DNA of 64,000 nucleotides from CAIVAT01 sp964455285 (GTDB lineage: Bacteria; Bacteroidota; Bacteroidia; Bacteroidales; FEN-979). Below are positions 53,273 to 62,371 of this stretch, one piece after another. The first letter of the stretch is position 1; the number at the start of each line of letters is the position of its first letter. The stretch spans positions 26,982 through 90,981 of the forward strand of contig CAYVVG010000006.1 in the NCBI GenBank assembly GCA_964455285.1. Direction: 5' to 3'. The position numbers and the translations under genes were made by a program. The notes beneath the pieces were generated by a model, which saw nothing but the letters and a program-made list of their open reading frames with translations, was not told where the DNA came from and searched no databases.

Positions 53273-54730
53273 ATGAACAGATCGTCATTCAGCGCCATGA
53301 TGACCGTCCTGATCTGCTGCCTTGCCATCCCGGCCAGGGCCCAGGTCGGCATCAGCACCGACAGCAGCACCCCCGATCCTTCCGCCATCCTCGATGCCAG
53401 ATCGACCGACAAGGGATTCCTCCCCCCGCGGGTGACCTTTGAACAGCGGAACAACATCCTGAACCCGGCGGAAGGTCTTATGGTCTATTGCACCAACTGC
53501 AACACCGACGGCACCGGTATGCTTTCCATATACCAGGGCGGCCTCTGGAAAACCGTGGGGCTCAGTTGCCTCATCCCCAACCCGCCGGTGCAGGGCGTGC
53601 ATGTACCGTCGGTCACCCAGATCGTCTGGAACTGGAACAGCACTCCGATCGCCAAAGGCTACCGGTGGAACACGGTCAACAATATCTCCACAGCTACCGA
53701 CATCGGGGCGACGACATCCTACACCGAAACGGGGCTGGTTTGCAACACGTTTTACCACCGGTATGTGTGGGCCTATAACGACTGCGGGATGCTCAATTCC
53801 CCCTGTTACCTGGTACAGTCCACCAATCCCGTGTCTCTCCCTGCACCGGCCGAAGGCACCCATATCCCCACGCTCTACCAGGTGGTTTGGAACTGGAATT
53901 CCGTGGAGGGGGCCGATGGATACAGATGGAATTTTATTGATGACTACAATACCGCCATGGACCTCGGGAATGTAACCACGAAGACCGAAGCCGGAGTGAG
54001 TTGCGGAAGTACGGTCATACGGTATGTATGGGCGTACAATACCTGCGGTTATTCGGCCCCCTCCGCTCTTTCGCAGGTTACCACCCCCTGCCCGGAAAAT
54101 TGCCTGCCGGTCACCGATTCCCGCGACGGCAAAACTTACAACACCATACTGATCGGCACACAATGCTGGATGAAGGAAAACCTGAACATCGGGACAAGGG
54201 TTACCAGTACTGCGAACCAGTCCGACAACACCGTCATTGAAAAGTATTGCTACGATGACCTTGATACTAACTGCACGGAATTCGGCGGTTTCTACCAGTG
54301 GGGGGAGATGGTGCAGTACCTGAACGGGGCAAGCAATACCGCCTCCTGGAATCCGGTTCCCGCCGGGAATGTGACCGGGATCTGCCCGGCCGGCTGGCAC
54401 CTTCCCACCGACGCCGAATGGACGACCCTGACCACCTTCCTGGGCGGAGAAAGTTTAGCAGGAGGGAAGATGAAAGAAGTGGGGATCCTTCACTGGGAAA
54501 GTCCCAACACCGGCGCCACCAATGCCAGCGGGTTTACGGCGCTGGGAGCCGGGAGCCGCATTACCGGCGGAGGGTTTGGTAATTACCCATATTACTCCTA
54601 CTGGTGGACTGCTTCAGAAAGTGCTGCCACTACGGGGTATTACCGCAACTGCTCGTACTCTTCAGTATCTTCAACCCGTTTCTCGGGAAGCAAGGCCTAT
54701 GGTTTCAGTGTGCGCTGCCTGAAGGACTGA
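53273..54730 (+). CDS. Exported FISUMP-domain protein
   Basis: The 485-residue protein has a signal peptide (ends PARAQ) and a short T9SS-cargo-like segment (PSAILDARSTDKGFLPPRVT) of the type seen in phage-tail-like Bacteroidota proteins. Two FN3-like repeats follow (IVWNWNSTPIAKGYRWN and VVWNWNSVEGADGYRWN). The last 205 residues are a Fibrobacter succinogenes major paralogous domain (GKTYNTILIGTQCWMKENLN ... GICPAGWHLPTDAEWTTL ... FSVRCLKD). Such proteins are surface-exposed lipoproteins or secreted proteins of unknown function. It converges with and overlaps the HMA-CDF gene by 34 bp at the 3' ends. Confidence 0.88.
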   Translation: MNRSSFSAMMTVLICCLAIPARAQVGISTDSSTPDPSAILDARSTDKGFLPPRVTFEQRNNILNPAEGLMVYCTNCNTDGTGMLSIYQGGLWKTVGLSCLIPNPPVQGVHVPSVTQIVWNWNSTPIAKGYRWNTVNNISTATDIGATTSYTETGLVCNTFYHRYVWAYNDCGMLNSPCYLVQSTNPVSLPAPAEGTHIPTLYQVVWNWNSVEGADGYRWNFIDDYNTAMDLGNVTTKTEAGVSCGSTVIRYVWAYNTCGYSAPSALSQVTTPCPENCLPVTDSRDGKTYNTILIGTQCWMKENLNIGTRVTSTANQSDNTVIEKYCYDDLDTNCTEFGGFYQWGEMVQYLNGASNTASWNPVPAGNVTGICPAGWHLPTDAEWTTLTTFLGGESLAGGKMKEVGILHWESPNTGATNASGFTALGAGSRITGGGFGNYPYYSYWWTASESAATTGYYRNCSYSSVSSTRFSGSKAYGFSVRCLKD

Positions 54731-55533
54731 GGGGCCGGGGGACGCGACAACTTCAGGATCCGGAAAGCCCCTCGCACCACGATCGCGAAGATGATGAGTC
54801 CGGCGATCAGATCGGGATAGCGGGAGTGCGTCACGAAGACCAGCACCCCCGCGATGATCACACCCAGGTTCACGACGACGTCGTTCGAGGTAAAGATCAT
54901 GCTGGCCTTCATGTGCGCCTCCCCGCTGCGGTCTTTGCGCAGCAGGTACAGGCATGCGACATTCCCCGCCAGGGCCAGGGCAGATACCACGATCATGGTG
55001 TCGAAGGAGGGCATGGACCCGGCCCCGGAAAAGCGCCTGATCACCTCGGTCAGTCCACCCAGGGCCAGGACCATCTGGAGATACCCGCTGACCGCGGCCA
55101 CCCTGTGTTTGTGGACGGCCGGCCTCCCGACAGCCATCAGCGACAGGCCGTAAACCATCGCATCGGCCAGCATGTCGAGGCTGTCGGCCACCAGGCCCAT
55201 GGAACGGGCAAGGAATCCGGCCAGCATCTCCAGCCCGAAAAAGGCCAGGTTGATCGCCAGGACCTGCCATAACACCCGGCGCTGACTTGCGGAAGCGTCG
55301 TGGATGGAGGACTCCCGAGCCGGTCCGCTGCCGGCCAGCGTGGCGCCCAGTCCCAGGCTCTCCAGCCGGGTCAGGATCGCCCGGGGATCGCCCGAATGGA
55401 CCACGGATAACGTCCGTTTGGAAAGATCGAAATCCAGCGAATGAATACCGGCAAGGTCGCTGAGTTTCAGCCGGATCATTTGCTCCTCCGAGGGGCAATC
55501 CATCCGGGCAATGTGAAAGGTCGTTTGCTGCAT
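54697..55533 (-). CDS. HMA-CDF fusion metal transporter
   Basis: The 278-residue protein joins an N-terminal heavy-metal-associated ferredoxin fold (residues 1-70) to a six-helix CDF transporter. The usual CxxC of the first domain reads MDCPSEE, keeping only Cys13 followed by Glu residues. The transporter has LVADSLDMLADA in helix 2 and FTSNDVVVN in helix 5, each carrying acidic residues instead of the DxxxH pairs of zinc exporters. No C-terminal cytoplasmic domain is present. The metal is unknown. It probably has its own promoter and overlaps the FISUMP gene tail to tail. Confidence 0.82.
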   Translation of the reverse strand: MQQTTFHIARMDCPSEEQMIRLKLSDLAGIHSLDFDLSKRTLSVVHSGDPRAILTRLESLGLGATLAGSGPARESSIHDASASQRRVLWQVLAINLAFFGLEMLAGFLARSMGLVADSLDMLADAMVYGLSLMAVGRPAVHKHRVAAVSGYLQMVLALGGLTEVIRRFSGAGSMPSFDTMIVVSALALAGNVACLYLLRKDRSGEAHMKASMIFTSNDVVVNLGVIIAGVLVFVTHSRYPDLIAGLIIFAIVVRGAFRILKLSRPPAPQSFRQRTLKP

Positions 55534-55617
55534 AGTAGGGTCACCGGACCATCTCGGGGGGTGAAAGAGCTGGCAAAGTTAAGAGGTTATGCGACTTCAA
55601 CATTTCTGCCCATGCGA

Positions 55618-56754
55618 TCACTTTCCATTGGCATTGATCTTTGCTTCGAACAGCGTCAATGCACCTTTTTTCTTCGTTGTGGAATGGAACAGCATCCGTA
55701 CCTGGTCATCCACCTTAAACGCCGTAAGTTTGCATTGGTAGTCAGGATGATCGGGATTATGATCCGTTCGATACCCATATCCTGCTAGTTTCCTGGGTCC
55801 ATCCGGCCGCGTAACCGTGGGATACAGGTTTAGCAGGGGGATCCATGGCTTGGCATCATTAAAAAGCCCGTAATCGAATGCCAGGTACATTTCGGAATAG
55901 GTGGAATCTTTCCCTTCTTTGATCTTCTTATCATTCACGCAAAAACAAAACTGGAATCCCGGAAAGAAATCATCATCCGCAAAATTTTCGAACCTGATCC
56001 GGGCAAACATCACGACATTTTTCATCTCCAGGTTCAACGACGTGTCCTTGGGTGTAAAAACCATGCCACATCGGTTGATGGTTACCTGGCGCTTCCCGCC
56101 CCCCCAGGTTACCTTGCACACATCCCGACCTGTCGTGTCCTGGTTTTTATTGTTATACCAATGAGGCCCCGACCAGTTGCACGGATCAAACAATATTTCC
56201 TGAGGGATCTCCTTCCAAACTGAATCTGAATCTTCATAATAAACACTCATGCTGTCGACGGTGGCCTTGCAGGACCAGGCCCGGAGTCCGATATTCGATC
56301 CAGGATTCATATCCGGAATTAACGTTATGGGAGGCTTGGGAACGAACAGCACAAGGAAGATAACCAGGCCCGAATAAAACAGAAGCAGGCTGGTCAGGCC
56401 CGTATAGTGCTGATCGTGTGGATAGTACTTCGTTCCATCCTTGACCAATCCTGTCTTGTTCTGATATTTGAAAAAGTCCTGGCAGGCATGAATCAAGAAC
56501 AGGAATGCCGGCAGGATAATTATGATATAGAATCCCAGGACCGTCCAGGTCTTCAGTTCGGTATCATTGACGAATTGAATCAGGAATACGCTGACAACAA
56601 CGAGTAAAATTAAATGGAGAGGACAGTTCTTTAGGAGAAATTTGCAGCTGTATAATAAAGTGTATCCGATTGATTTTCCGTGATTTTTGACAATTGCCAG
56701 TGCATTACCAGGACGTGAATTCATGGCTTTCAAATGTCGGATAATTTTATTCAT
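55618..56754 (-). CDS. Hypothetical membrane protein with C-terminal soluble domain
   Basis: The 378-residue product is not recognised. It has three membrane segments in the first 140 residues (LHLILLVVVSVFLIQFV, TVLGFYIIIILPAFLFLI, LLLFYSGLVIFLVLFV). A domain of about 230 residues without motifs follows; it is rich in Trp and charged residues and is likely extracytoplasmic. Codon and base use are more AT-rich than the surroundings, as in the next gene on the same strand. Both may have been acquired together. Confidence 0.6.
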   Translation of the reverse strand: MNKIIRHLKAMNSRPGNALAIVKNHGKSIGYTLLYSCKFLLKNCPLHLILLVVVSVFLIQFVNDTELKTWTVLGFYIIIILPAFLFLIHACQDFFKYQNKTGLVKDGTKYYPHDQHYTGLTSLLLFYSGLVIFLVLFVPKPPITLIPDMNPGSNIGLRAWSCKATVDSMSVYYEDSDSVWKEIPQEILFDPCNWSGPHWYNNKNQDTTGRDVCKVTWGGGKRQVTINRCGMVFTPKDTSLNLEMKNVVMFARIRFENFADDDFFPGFQFCFCVNDKKIKEGKDSTYSEMYLAFDYGLFNDAKPWIPLLNLYPTVTRPDGPRKLAGYGYRTDHNPDHPDYQCKLTAFKVDDQVRMLFHSTTKKKGALTLFEAKINANGK

Positions 56755-56817
56755 TAATACCCGATTTTGCCCGCTTGCCGGTCAGGGCGATTCTGCCGTC
56801 CCGCGGAAATTTGTAAT

Positions 56818-58059
56818 CTAATTCTTATACAGATCTGGAATTATCTTTCCCCTGGATGGTTCAATGATCACCCCATGAAACTCCTTGCTGGTATTCGAAG
56901 GGTTGAAGACAACCGTTGCCCTTTCAAATGATTGGATCAGAAAATCATTTTGGACCGTTCGGCCACCCACCGGCACCCCGATATCCAACTTCATGTTATC
57001 TGACAAAGGAACATATCCGTAACCGAAGCAGGCAAAGCTGCCAGGATACAGCAGTGCCATTGCCATCGCCGTCTCCTCGTTGTTAATGCGGCTGGTACTG
57101 AAATGAAACACGTTTTTCGTCAGCCCGGCCGGAGCTAAAAACTTTTCCGCGCAATAAAGCACTTCGGCAGGTTGGTTCATCAGGGCGCCATAATTGTACA
57201 AGGAGGGACCCGGGGTATTGCCTTTATCGATGTTCTCGAAGAATTTCCCGGTCATGCAATCCGCATAGAATTCATTGCCCTGATTCCCGATGATCGATAC
57301 ACCCGGCAGTTCCTTGCGTATGATCTTACAGATATTGGATACTCCCCCCCGAAAAGAGGAATTGATCGGGTGCTGAAACACATCCGCTTGTCCGGAAATT
57401 TCTTCATAATCATTAATTCCGTTCCAATTCACATCCAGAGGTTTATAGCTGCCAATCCAGGCAAAATCACGCAAGGCATTGTCGATGAATATCAGATCAA
57501 TATTTTTCGCATTGGGCTTACACTGGTCAACAATGCGCCGGGCAATCCATCCTGCGTAATTCGTGCCGTTTATTTGAGGACAGTAGCCTGTCAGGTTCAA
57601 CAGATACATGGGATATGAACCCTCGGTATATCGGATCTTTGCAGCATGCTCCGGGTTATAGATAAAGAATGATTTCCGGGCCCCGGGGTCATCAAACGTC
57701 CTGTTTAAGGTATCGATCAGCCTGTTTTGCCAGGGGCGGCCAGACAACGAGGTGGTGAAAACCTCCATCGGATTCGTGTAGATGCCGACAATCAGTTCTC
57801 TGTTTCCCTCTTTTAATCTTTTCGGCAAATTCGCGGAAGCCAGTTCAATATCCAACAACACCATTTTTGATTCCAGCATGACGGCAATCACGGCATCCGA
57901 AGGCATCTGAGGCGCCTGCCAAAAAAGACATCCTGCCTGTCTCCATACGGATGTGGGTGGCAATTTCGGACCAGGCCTCCCCTCTTCCGTCTGACCCATG
58001 ATCTTTGCGGCTGCCAGGAGAAACAGCACCAGGAGTGTTGAGCATCTTTTCATCTTCAT
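56818..58059 (-). CDS. Secreted protein of putative glycoside-hydrolase-like TIM-barrel type
   Basis: From the ATG at 58059 the product is 413 residues with a signal peptide (ends KIMGQ). Segments such as LIVGIYTNPMEVF, IDLIFIDNALRDFAW and LDVNWNGINDYEE resemble the putative glycosyl-hydrolase families (GHL-type) that carry an FxDN motif followed by DxNxxGxxDY. This suggests a TIM barrel acting on carbohydrate, but the match is by eye only. The open frame continues far upstream of 58059; that part is a shadow of the gene on the other strand. Composition is lower in GC than the neighbourhood. Confidence 0.6.
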   Translation of the reverse strand: MKMKRCSTLLVLFLLAAAKIMGQTEEGRPGPKLPPTSVWRQAGCLFWQAPQMPSDAVIAVMLESKMVLLDIELASANLPKRLKEGNRELIVGIYTNPMEVFTTSLSGRPWQNRLIDTLNRTFDDPGARKSFFIYNPEHAAKIRYTEGSYPMYLLNLTGYCPQINGTNYAGWIARRIVDQCKPNAKNIDLIFIDNALRDFAWIGSYKPLDVNWNGINDYEEISGQADVFQHPINSSFRGGVSNICKIIRKELPGVSIIGNQGNEFYADCMTGKFFENIDKGNTPGPSLYNYGALMNQPAEVLYCAEKFLAPAGLTKNVFHFSTSRINNEETAMAMALLYPGSFACFGYGYVPLSDNMKLDIGVPVGGRTVQNDFLIQSFERATVVFNPSNTSKEFHGVIIEPSRGKIIPDLYKN

Positions 58060-58277
58060 GATATAAAATGAATGTAAGGATTGAACAAGAATTACCGGCA
58101 TTGACAGTAAGAAACCCAGGCATATTTCATCAATCCGATCATGGAATAAATTTATAATAATATCCTGACATCGCGTCCGGGGAACCAAAAGAATCTTCGA
58201 ACAGGGAACTTCACCCTGACCGATGGGTCGGACAAACTCGCCGGCGGATACGGAATCTCTCATCACCTGGCAGAAAA

Positions 58278-58299
58278 TCACACCAACGTGTGATTGACC
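58278..58299 (+). promoter_or_regulatory. Dyad element, copy 2 (TCACAC-CAAC-GTGTGA)
   Basis: Identical over 22 bp to the element at 46124-46145. The dyad centre is 35 bp upstream of the centre of a poor -7-like element (GATTTTTA, 58317-58324) for the gene at 58351, the same distance as in copy 1. Confidence 0.7.
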
Positions 58300-58350
58300 G
58301 GCGATCGAATTTCGAGGATTTTTACCGATTGAAACCAAAACCCCTGCGGC

Positions 58351-59529
58351 ATGAAAAAAACTGTACTTCTGTCGGCGCTGTTCCTCCTGGCCGGAACCCT
58401 TTATGCGCAATGGAATTATTCCGGGATCGAGGCTACCTGCAACGCGGTGCAATTCGTGAACTCCTCCTCCGGATTCGCCTCCACCGGGTACACCCTGGCC
58501 CGATCGACCGACGGGGGCCTCAGCTGGCTGCCGGTGGCGTCGGCGCCGATGGACAGCATATTTACCGCCCTCTCCTTCCCGTCCGAAACGACAGGGTATG
58601 CAGCAGGGCTGGGCGGCAACCTGGTGAAGACCACCGACGGGGGCAATACCTGGGCCCATCTGCATGCCGGTACCGGAAAGGACTTCCACTGTATCTTTTT
58701 TACCGACGACCAAACCGGCTATGTGGCGGGGGAAGATCATTCCCTGTTTAAAACCTCCGATGGCGGCATCACCTGGCAGCCATTGACCTCTCCGGCCGGA
58801 ACGGCCTGGTCCATGCAATTCCTCACCGCCAGCTTCGGCTTCATGACAGGCAATACCAACAGCATCTTCCGGACACAGGACGGCGGAGCCAACTGGCTGC
58901 CCATCACCTTCACCAGTCCGAAAAAATACCTCGGAATCCATTTCCCCGATGCATCGACGGGTTATGCGGTCGGCATGGAAAATGCCCTGACGCCCTGCCT
59001 GATCAAATCGACCGACGGCGGCATGAAATGGACCGAGATCCCCATCACCACCGGGAAAGGCCTGTGGGGCGTGTTCTTCACCGACAGCCATACCGGTTAT
59101 GCATGCGGTGCCGGGGGAACCATCATCAAGACCACCGACGGCGGCGCCTCCTGGGTACAGCAAACCACACCCAACCCTGGGACCATCTACACGCTCTTCT
59201 TCACCGATGCCAGCCACGGGTTTGCGGCCGGCGTCGGGTTGCTCCGCACCGACAACGGAGGCGGCGCCTCGGGGATCTTCGACAACACCTTCATGAAACC
59301 GCTGATGGTGTCTCCCAATCCCGCTTCCGGTTTCGTTACGATCTCAACGGTAATTCCGGGCAACAGTGGCCGACTCACGATCAGCGACGTTCAGGGACGG
59401 GTCGTGAAGGAATGCATGAATTGCGAATTTCCCCTCCGTCTGGATATTTCCCCATGGCCTGCCGGCCTCTACCTTGTCCGGATCGAACGGGAGAAGGAGA
59501 CCTGGTCGGGCCGGTTTATCAAAGAATAG
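58351..59529 (+). CDS. T9SS-secreted YCF48/BNR propeller protein
   Basis: The 392-residue protein has a signal peptide (ends LYAQ) and about six YCF48-type propeller blades, each with a TDGGxxW-like motif (STDGGLSW, TTDGGNTW, TSDGGITW, TQDGGANW, STDGGMKW, TTDGGASW) and GYAxG-type strands. A T9SS sorting domain ends it (VSPNPASGFVTIS ... RFIKE). It is therefore exported and anchored or released at the cell surface; the ligand is unknown. The dyad at 58278 suggests shared regulation with the PQQ-like gene at 46192. Confidence 0.86.
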   Translation: MKKTVLLSALFLLAGTLYAQWNYSGIEATCNAVQFVNSSSGFASTGYTLARSTDGGLSWLPVASAPMDSIFTALSFPSETTGYAAGLGGNLVKTTDGGNTWAHLHAGTGKDFHCIFFTDDQTGYVAGEDHSLFKTSDGGITWQPLTSPAGTAWSMQFLTASFGFMTGNTNSIFRTQDGGANWLPITFTSPKKYLGIHFPDASTGYAVGMENALTPCLIKSTDGGMKWTEIPITTGKGLWGVFFTDSHTGYACGAGGTIIKTTDGGASWVQQTTPNPGTIYTLFFTDASHGFAAGVGLLRTDNGGGASGIFDNTFMKPLMVSPNPASGFVTISTVIPGNSGRLTISDVQGRVVKECMNCEFPLRLDISPWPAGLYLVRIEREKETWSGRFIKE

Positions 59530-59705
59530 ACCCAGCAAGGGCCCTTCGCCGGCCTGCCACTTCGATTCATCCCTCAGGGTTGCGGGAATGCCGTTCCTGC
59601 AACCGGTTTCACCGAACGGATTTGTGTTGGACCTATACGATGGGTTACTTTTACAAAGTTCCCGTCTGTGTTTTTCATACGTCCTCACCTATAATCTTTG
59701 TTCCT

Positions 59706-59930
59706 ATGAAACCCGGGATTGTCATTCTTTTGGTCATACTGGCATGGACGGGCAAGAGCTATTCCCAAACGCCCAACATCCTCATCGGGGAGCCCTCCGG
59801 ATGGCCCAGCGAACCTTCGGTTTGCCTCAACCCGGCCAACGCCTGGGATCTTCCTTCCGGGGTGTATTGCTATCACCTCCGGACCGGAAGCAAGGTCCTT
59901 ACCCGGAAGACGGTTTATCTTCGCGACTGA
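59706..59930 (+). CDS. Miniature protein: signal peptide plus T9SS-like tail
   Basis: The 74-residue product consists of a signal peptide (MKPGIVILLVILAWTGKSYSQ) joined to about 53 residues. These end in DLPSGVYCYHLRTGSKVLTRKTVYLRD, the pattern of a T9SS C-terminal sorting motif (L.SGxYxxxL..G........L.). There is no room for a cargo domain. It may be a decayed T9SS cargo gene after internal deletion, or a genuine small surface peptide. A further open frame upstream is a shadow of the YCF48 gene. Confidence 0.55.
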   Translation: MKPGIVILLVILAWTGKSYSQTPNILIGEPSGWPSEPSVCLNPANAWDLPSGVYCYHLRTGSKVLTRKTVYLRD

Positions 59931-59951
59931 GACTATATCAGCAGCTTATTC

Positions 59952-60887
59952 ATGAATATCCATACCCTGCAAACCCACCGGATCCTTCCGGCTCTCCTGG
60001 CCGGACTTCTGGCAGTGATGACTGTCAGGGCCCAGCAAGTGCCCGATACAGTCTACCGGTACCCGAATCTCCATCCCGGCTATCCGCCGGGTCAGGGGCC
60101 GGGGGTCCTGATCGACGGGGCGCATCACAATTTTCACACATTTGAGGGCGGGTTTGCTCCCCTTGCCCGGCTGCTCGAAGGTGACGGGTACCTCGTCGGC
60201 GCGCTTTTAAAAAGGGTCAGCAACCCGGATCTCCCCGAATCCTGCGGGGTCCTGGTCATCGCCAACGCATTGGATGCGTCAAACCAGGAAAACTGGGCAC
60301 TTCCCACCCCGTCGGCTTTCACGAAAGGGGAGATCGAAGCCATCAGGCAATGGGTCGAACGGGGAGGCCGACTCCTGCTCATCGCCGATCACATGCCCTT
60401 TGCCGGGGCTGCGTATGACCTTGGGAAGGCATTCGGGTTCGAATTCATGAACGGCTTCGCCTTTACCGCTGAACGTTCATGGCCTCCTTCGGTATTTTCG
60501 ATCGAGAGCCATACCCTGGGAGCATCGACAGTGACAATGCCGGCCGATGCAGGGAACCGGGTCGACCGGGTGGCCACCTTCACCGGCTCGGCCTTCCGTT
60601 GTCCGCCGGCCGCCACCCCGCTGCTTCTGTTTACCCCTGAAAACTGGTTGCTCCAGCCCGACACGGCCTGGCGGTTTCACCCGGAAACACCCCGGCGCTC
60701 GCTGGAAGGATTCAGCCAGGGGGCGGTTGCGCGGTACGGAAAAGGGAAAATAGCCGTTTTCGGCGAGGCCGCCATGTTCACCGCGCAGAGGGTCAACGGG
60801 CAGGTGCCCGTCGGCTTCAACGCTCCCGAAGCACCGCAGAATGCCCGGTTTATCCTGAATCTTTTCCGTTGGCTCAATGAAAACTGA
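59952..60887 (+). CDS. Exported DUF4350 / GATase1-like protein
   Basis: The 311-residue protein has an N-terminal signal (ends VRAQQ) and a DUF4350-type Rossmann-like domain: HHNFHTFEGGFAPLARLLEGDGY, VLVIANAL, GEIEAIRQWVERGGRLLLIADHMPFAG and GRFG-like VARYGKGKIAVFGEAAMFTAQ. The fold resembles class I glutamine amidotransferases and IFT52 without a catalytic cysteine motif evident. Its function is unknown; it is probably periplasmic. The next gene begins at its stop. Confidence 0.75.
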   Translation: MNIHTLQTHRILPALLAGLLAVMTVRAQQVPDTVYRYPNLHPGYPPGQGPGVLIDGAHHNFHTFEGGFAPLARLLEGDGYLVGALLKRVSNPDLPESCGVLVIANALDASNQENWALPTPSAFTKGEIEAIRQWVERGGRLLLIADHMPFAGAAYDLGKAFGFEFMNGFAFTAERSWPPSVFSIESHTLGASTVTMPADAGNRVDRVATFTGSAFRCPPAATPLLLFTPENWLLQPDTAWRFHPETPRRSLEGFSQGAVARYGKGKIAVFGEAAMFTAQRVNGQVPVGFNAPEAPQNARFILNLFRWLNEN

Positions 60888-60897
60888 CAACCCAAAC

Positions 60898-61377
60898 ATG
60901 CTCAAAATGAAAAAAATCCTGGTAATGATCCTGCCCCTGCTGCTGTTTCAGGCGAAATGGGGAATAACACAGACTGCCGGCGACAGCCTGGCCATTGAAC
61001 AAGCCTGCCGCAACTATGTCGAAGGCTGGGCCACCGGCGACGATGTTCGCGTGGCACAGGGTGTGTCAACTGAACTGGTCAAACGAACCGTGGGGCAGGA
61101 CAGGGATGGACACGCCTATACCAACAACATGAGTGCATCGCTCCTGCTGGTTGCCACCCGCATGAACAAGGAGGGGGTGAAGGGGAAGGACCTGGAACCC
61201 GGCAAGCCCTTCAAATTGGAGGTACGGATCCTGGATATCACGGGCGACTTCGCCACAGCCCGGACCGTGAACACCAAATATGGGTTCTTCGACTACTGCC
61301 ACCTGGCAAAATTCAACGGCGAGTGGAAGATCCTGAATGTTTTGTGGGGATGGCTGCCCAAACCGGGCAATCCATAA
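60898..61377 (+). CDS. Exported NTF2-like (putative lumazine-binding) protein
   Basis: The product of about 159 residues has a signal peptide and the cone-shaped NTF2/SnoaL-like pattern: IEQACRNYVEGWATGDDVRVAQGVSTELVKR at the start and YCHLAKFNGEWKILNVLWGW at the end. Such proteins are usually called putative lumazine-binding or DUF4440-like and their ligands are unknown. ATG codons at 60877 (overlapping the previous gene by 11 bp), 60898 and 60907 are all possible. The last two give the best signal peptides. It forms a pair with the DUF4350 gene. Confidence 0.75.
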   Translation: MLKMKKILVMILPLLLFQAKWGITQTAGDSLAIEQACRNYVEGWATGDDVRVAQGVSTELVKRTVGQDRDGHAYTNNMSASLLLVATRMNKEGVKGKDLEPGKPFKLEVRILDITGDFATARTVNTKYGFFDYCHLAKFNGEWKILNVLWGWLPKPGNP

Positions 61378-61440
61378 ACGCTTCTCAGATCTGCCGGGTT
61401 CGACGGAAAAGAGGTACCTTCGCACCTCTAATCAGGCACT

Positions 61441-62364
61441 GTGCATCAAGCACCTCCCAAACACGATCCTCTCTGGCGGGTCGTCCTGGCTTTCACCACC
61501 GTTTACATCGTCTGGGGCTCCACCTATTTTTTCATCCAGGTGGCGGTGAAAGAGATTCCTCCGATGATGCTGGGGGCTCTCCGTTTCCTGGCATCGGGAG
61601 CCATCCTGCTGGGCTGGTGCGTGGCGAGGGGTGAAGGGTCCGGATCGCGGGAGCAGGTGAAAACGGCCGCCATCACGGGGATGATGCTGCTCTTCATGGG
61701 CACCGGGGCGGTGATCTGGGCCGAGCAGTGGCTGCCCAGTTCGCTTGTGGCCATCCTGATCTCCTCCTCCCCGTTCTGGTTCGTCCTGCTAGACTTCCCG
61801 ATGTGGAAGGAAAACCTGCGCAACCGGTCGGTGATCGCCGGGCTGGTCTTCGGGTTCGCCGGGGTCAACCTCATGTTCGCGGATAAGATGGGCAGCGCTT
61901 TCACCCGGGCCGGCGACCCCCTCGAGCTGGTCGGGCTGGGCATCCTGCTGGTCGGTACGGTGAGCTGGGCCGGCGGGTCGCTCTATGCCCGTTACCGGGC
62001 GAAAGGATCCGCAACCCTGACCTCCGCGTGGCAGATGCTTGTCGCCGGAATCGCCTTTATGGCCTGGAGCCTTCTCCTGGGCGAATGGAAGGACGTTCGC
62101 TGGCACGCAATATCGGCGAGTGCCTGGCTGTCGGTCGCCTACCTGGTGGTTTTCGGTTCGCTCATTGCCTACAGCGCTTATGTTTGGCTGCTCCGTGTTC
62201 GCCCGCCGGCCCAGGTCAGCACCTATGCCTACGTGAATCCGTTGATCGCCGTTTTGCTGGGAGTGGTGCTGGGTGGCGAACACCTGACCTTATTCCAGGG
62301 GCTCGGCCTGGCCGTGATCCTGGGCAGCGTGCTGCTGATCAACCTGGCCCGGTACCGGTCGTAA
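61441..62364 (+). CDS. EamA-family membrane exporter (YedA-like)
   Basis: The 307-residue drug/metabolite transporter has ten membrane segments in two EamA repeats. Signatures are TTVYIVWGSTYFFIQVAVKEIPP and MLGALRFLASG at the start and YVNPLIAVLLGVVLGGE in the second half. It belongs to the YedA-like group of exporters of amino acids or metabolites. The start is GTG. A near-consensus -7 element (TACCTTCG, 61415-61422) lies 18 bp upstream. Confidence 0.9.
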   Translation: MHQAPPKHDPLWRVVLAFTTVYIVWGSTYFFIQVAVKEIPPMMLGALRFLASGAILLGWCVARGEGSGSREQVKTAAITGMMLLFMGTGAVIWAEQWLPSSLVAILISSSPFWFVLLDFPMWKENLRNRSVIAGLVFGFAGVNLMFADKMGSAFTRAGDPLELVGLGILLVGTVSWAGGSLYARYRAKGSATLTSAWQMLVAGIAFMAWSLLLGEWKDVRWHAISASAWLSVAYLVVFGSLIAYSAYVWLLRVRPPAQVSTYAYVNPLIAVLLGVVLGGEHLTLFQGLGLAVILGSVLLINLARYRS

Positions 62365-62371
62365 GGGGGAT

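Noticed and set aside
54604..55272. A plus-strand frame of 222 codons after the FISUMP gene
   Set aside because: It is antisense to the HMA-CDF fusion gene. His/Gln-rich content is typical of a shadow.
58060..59217. N-terminal extension of the minus-strand secreted protein to 59217
   Set aside because: This part is antisense to the YCF48 gene. A clean signal peptide begins at the ATG at 58059.
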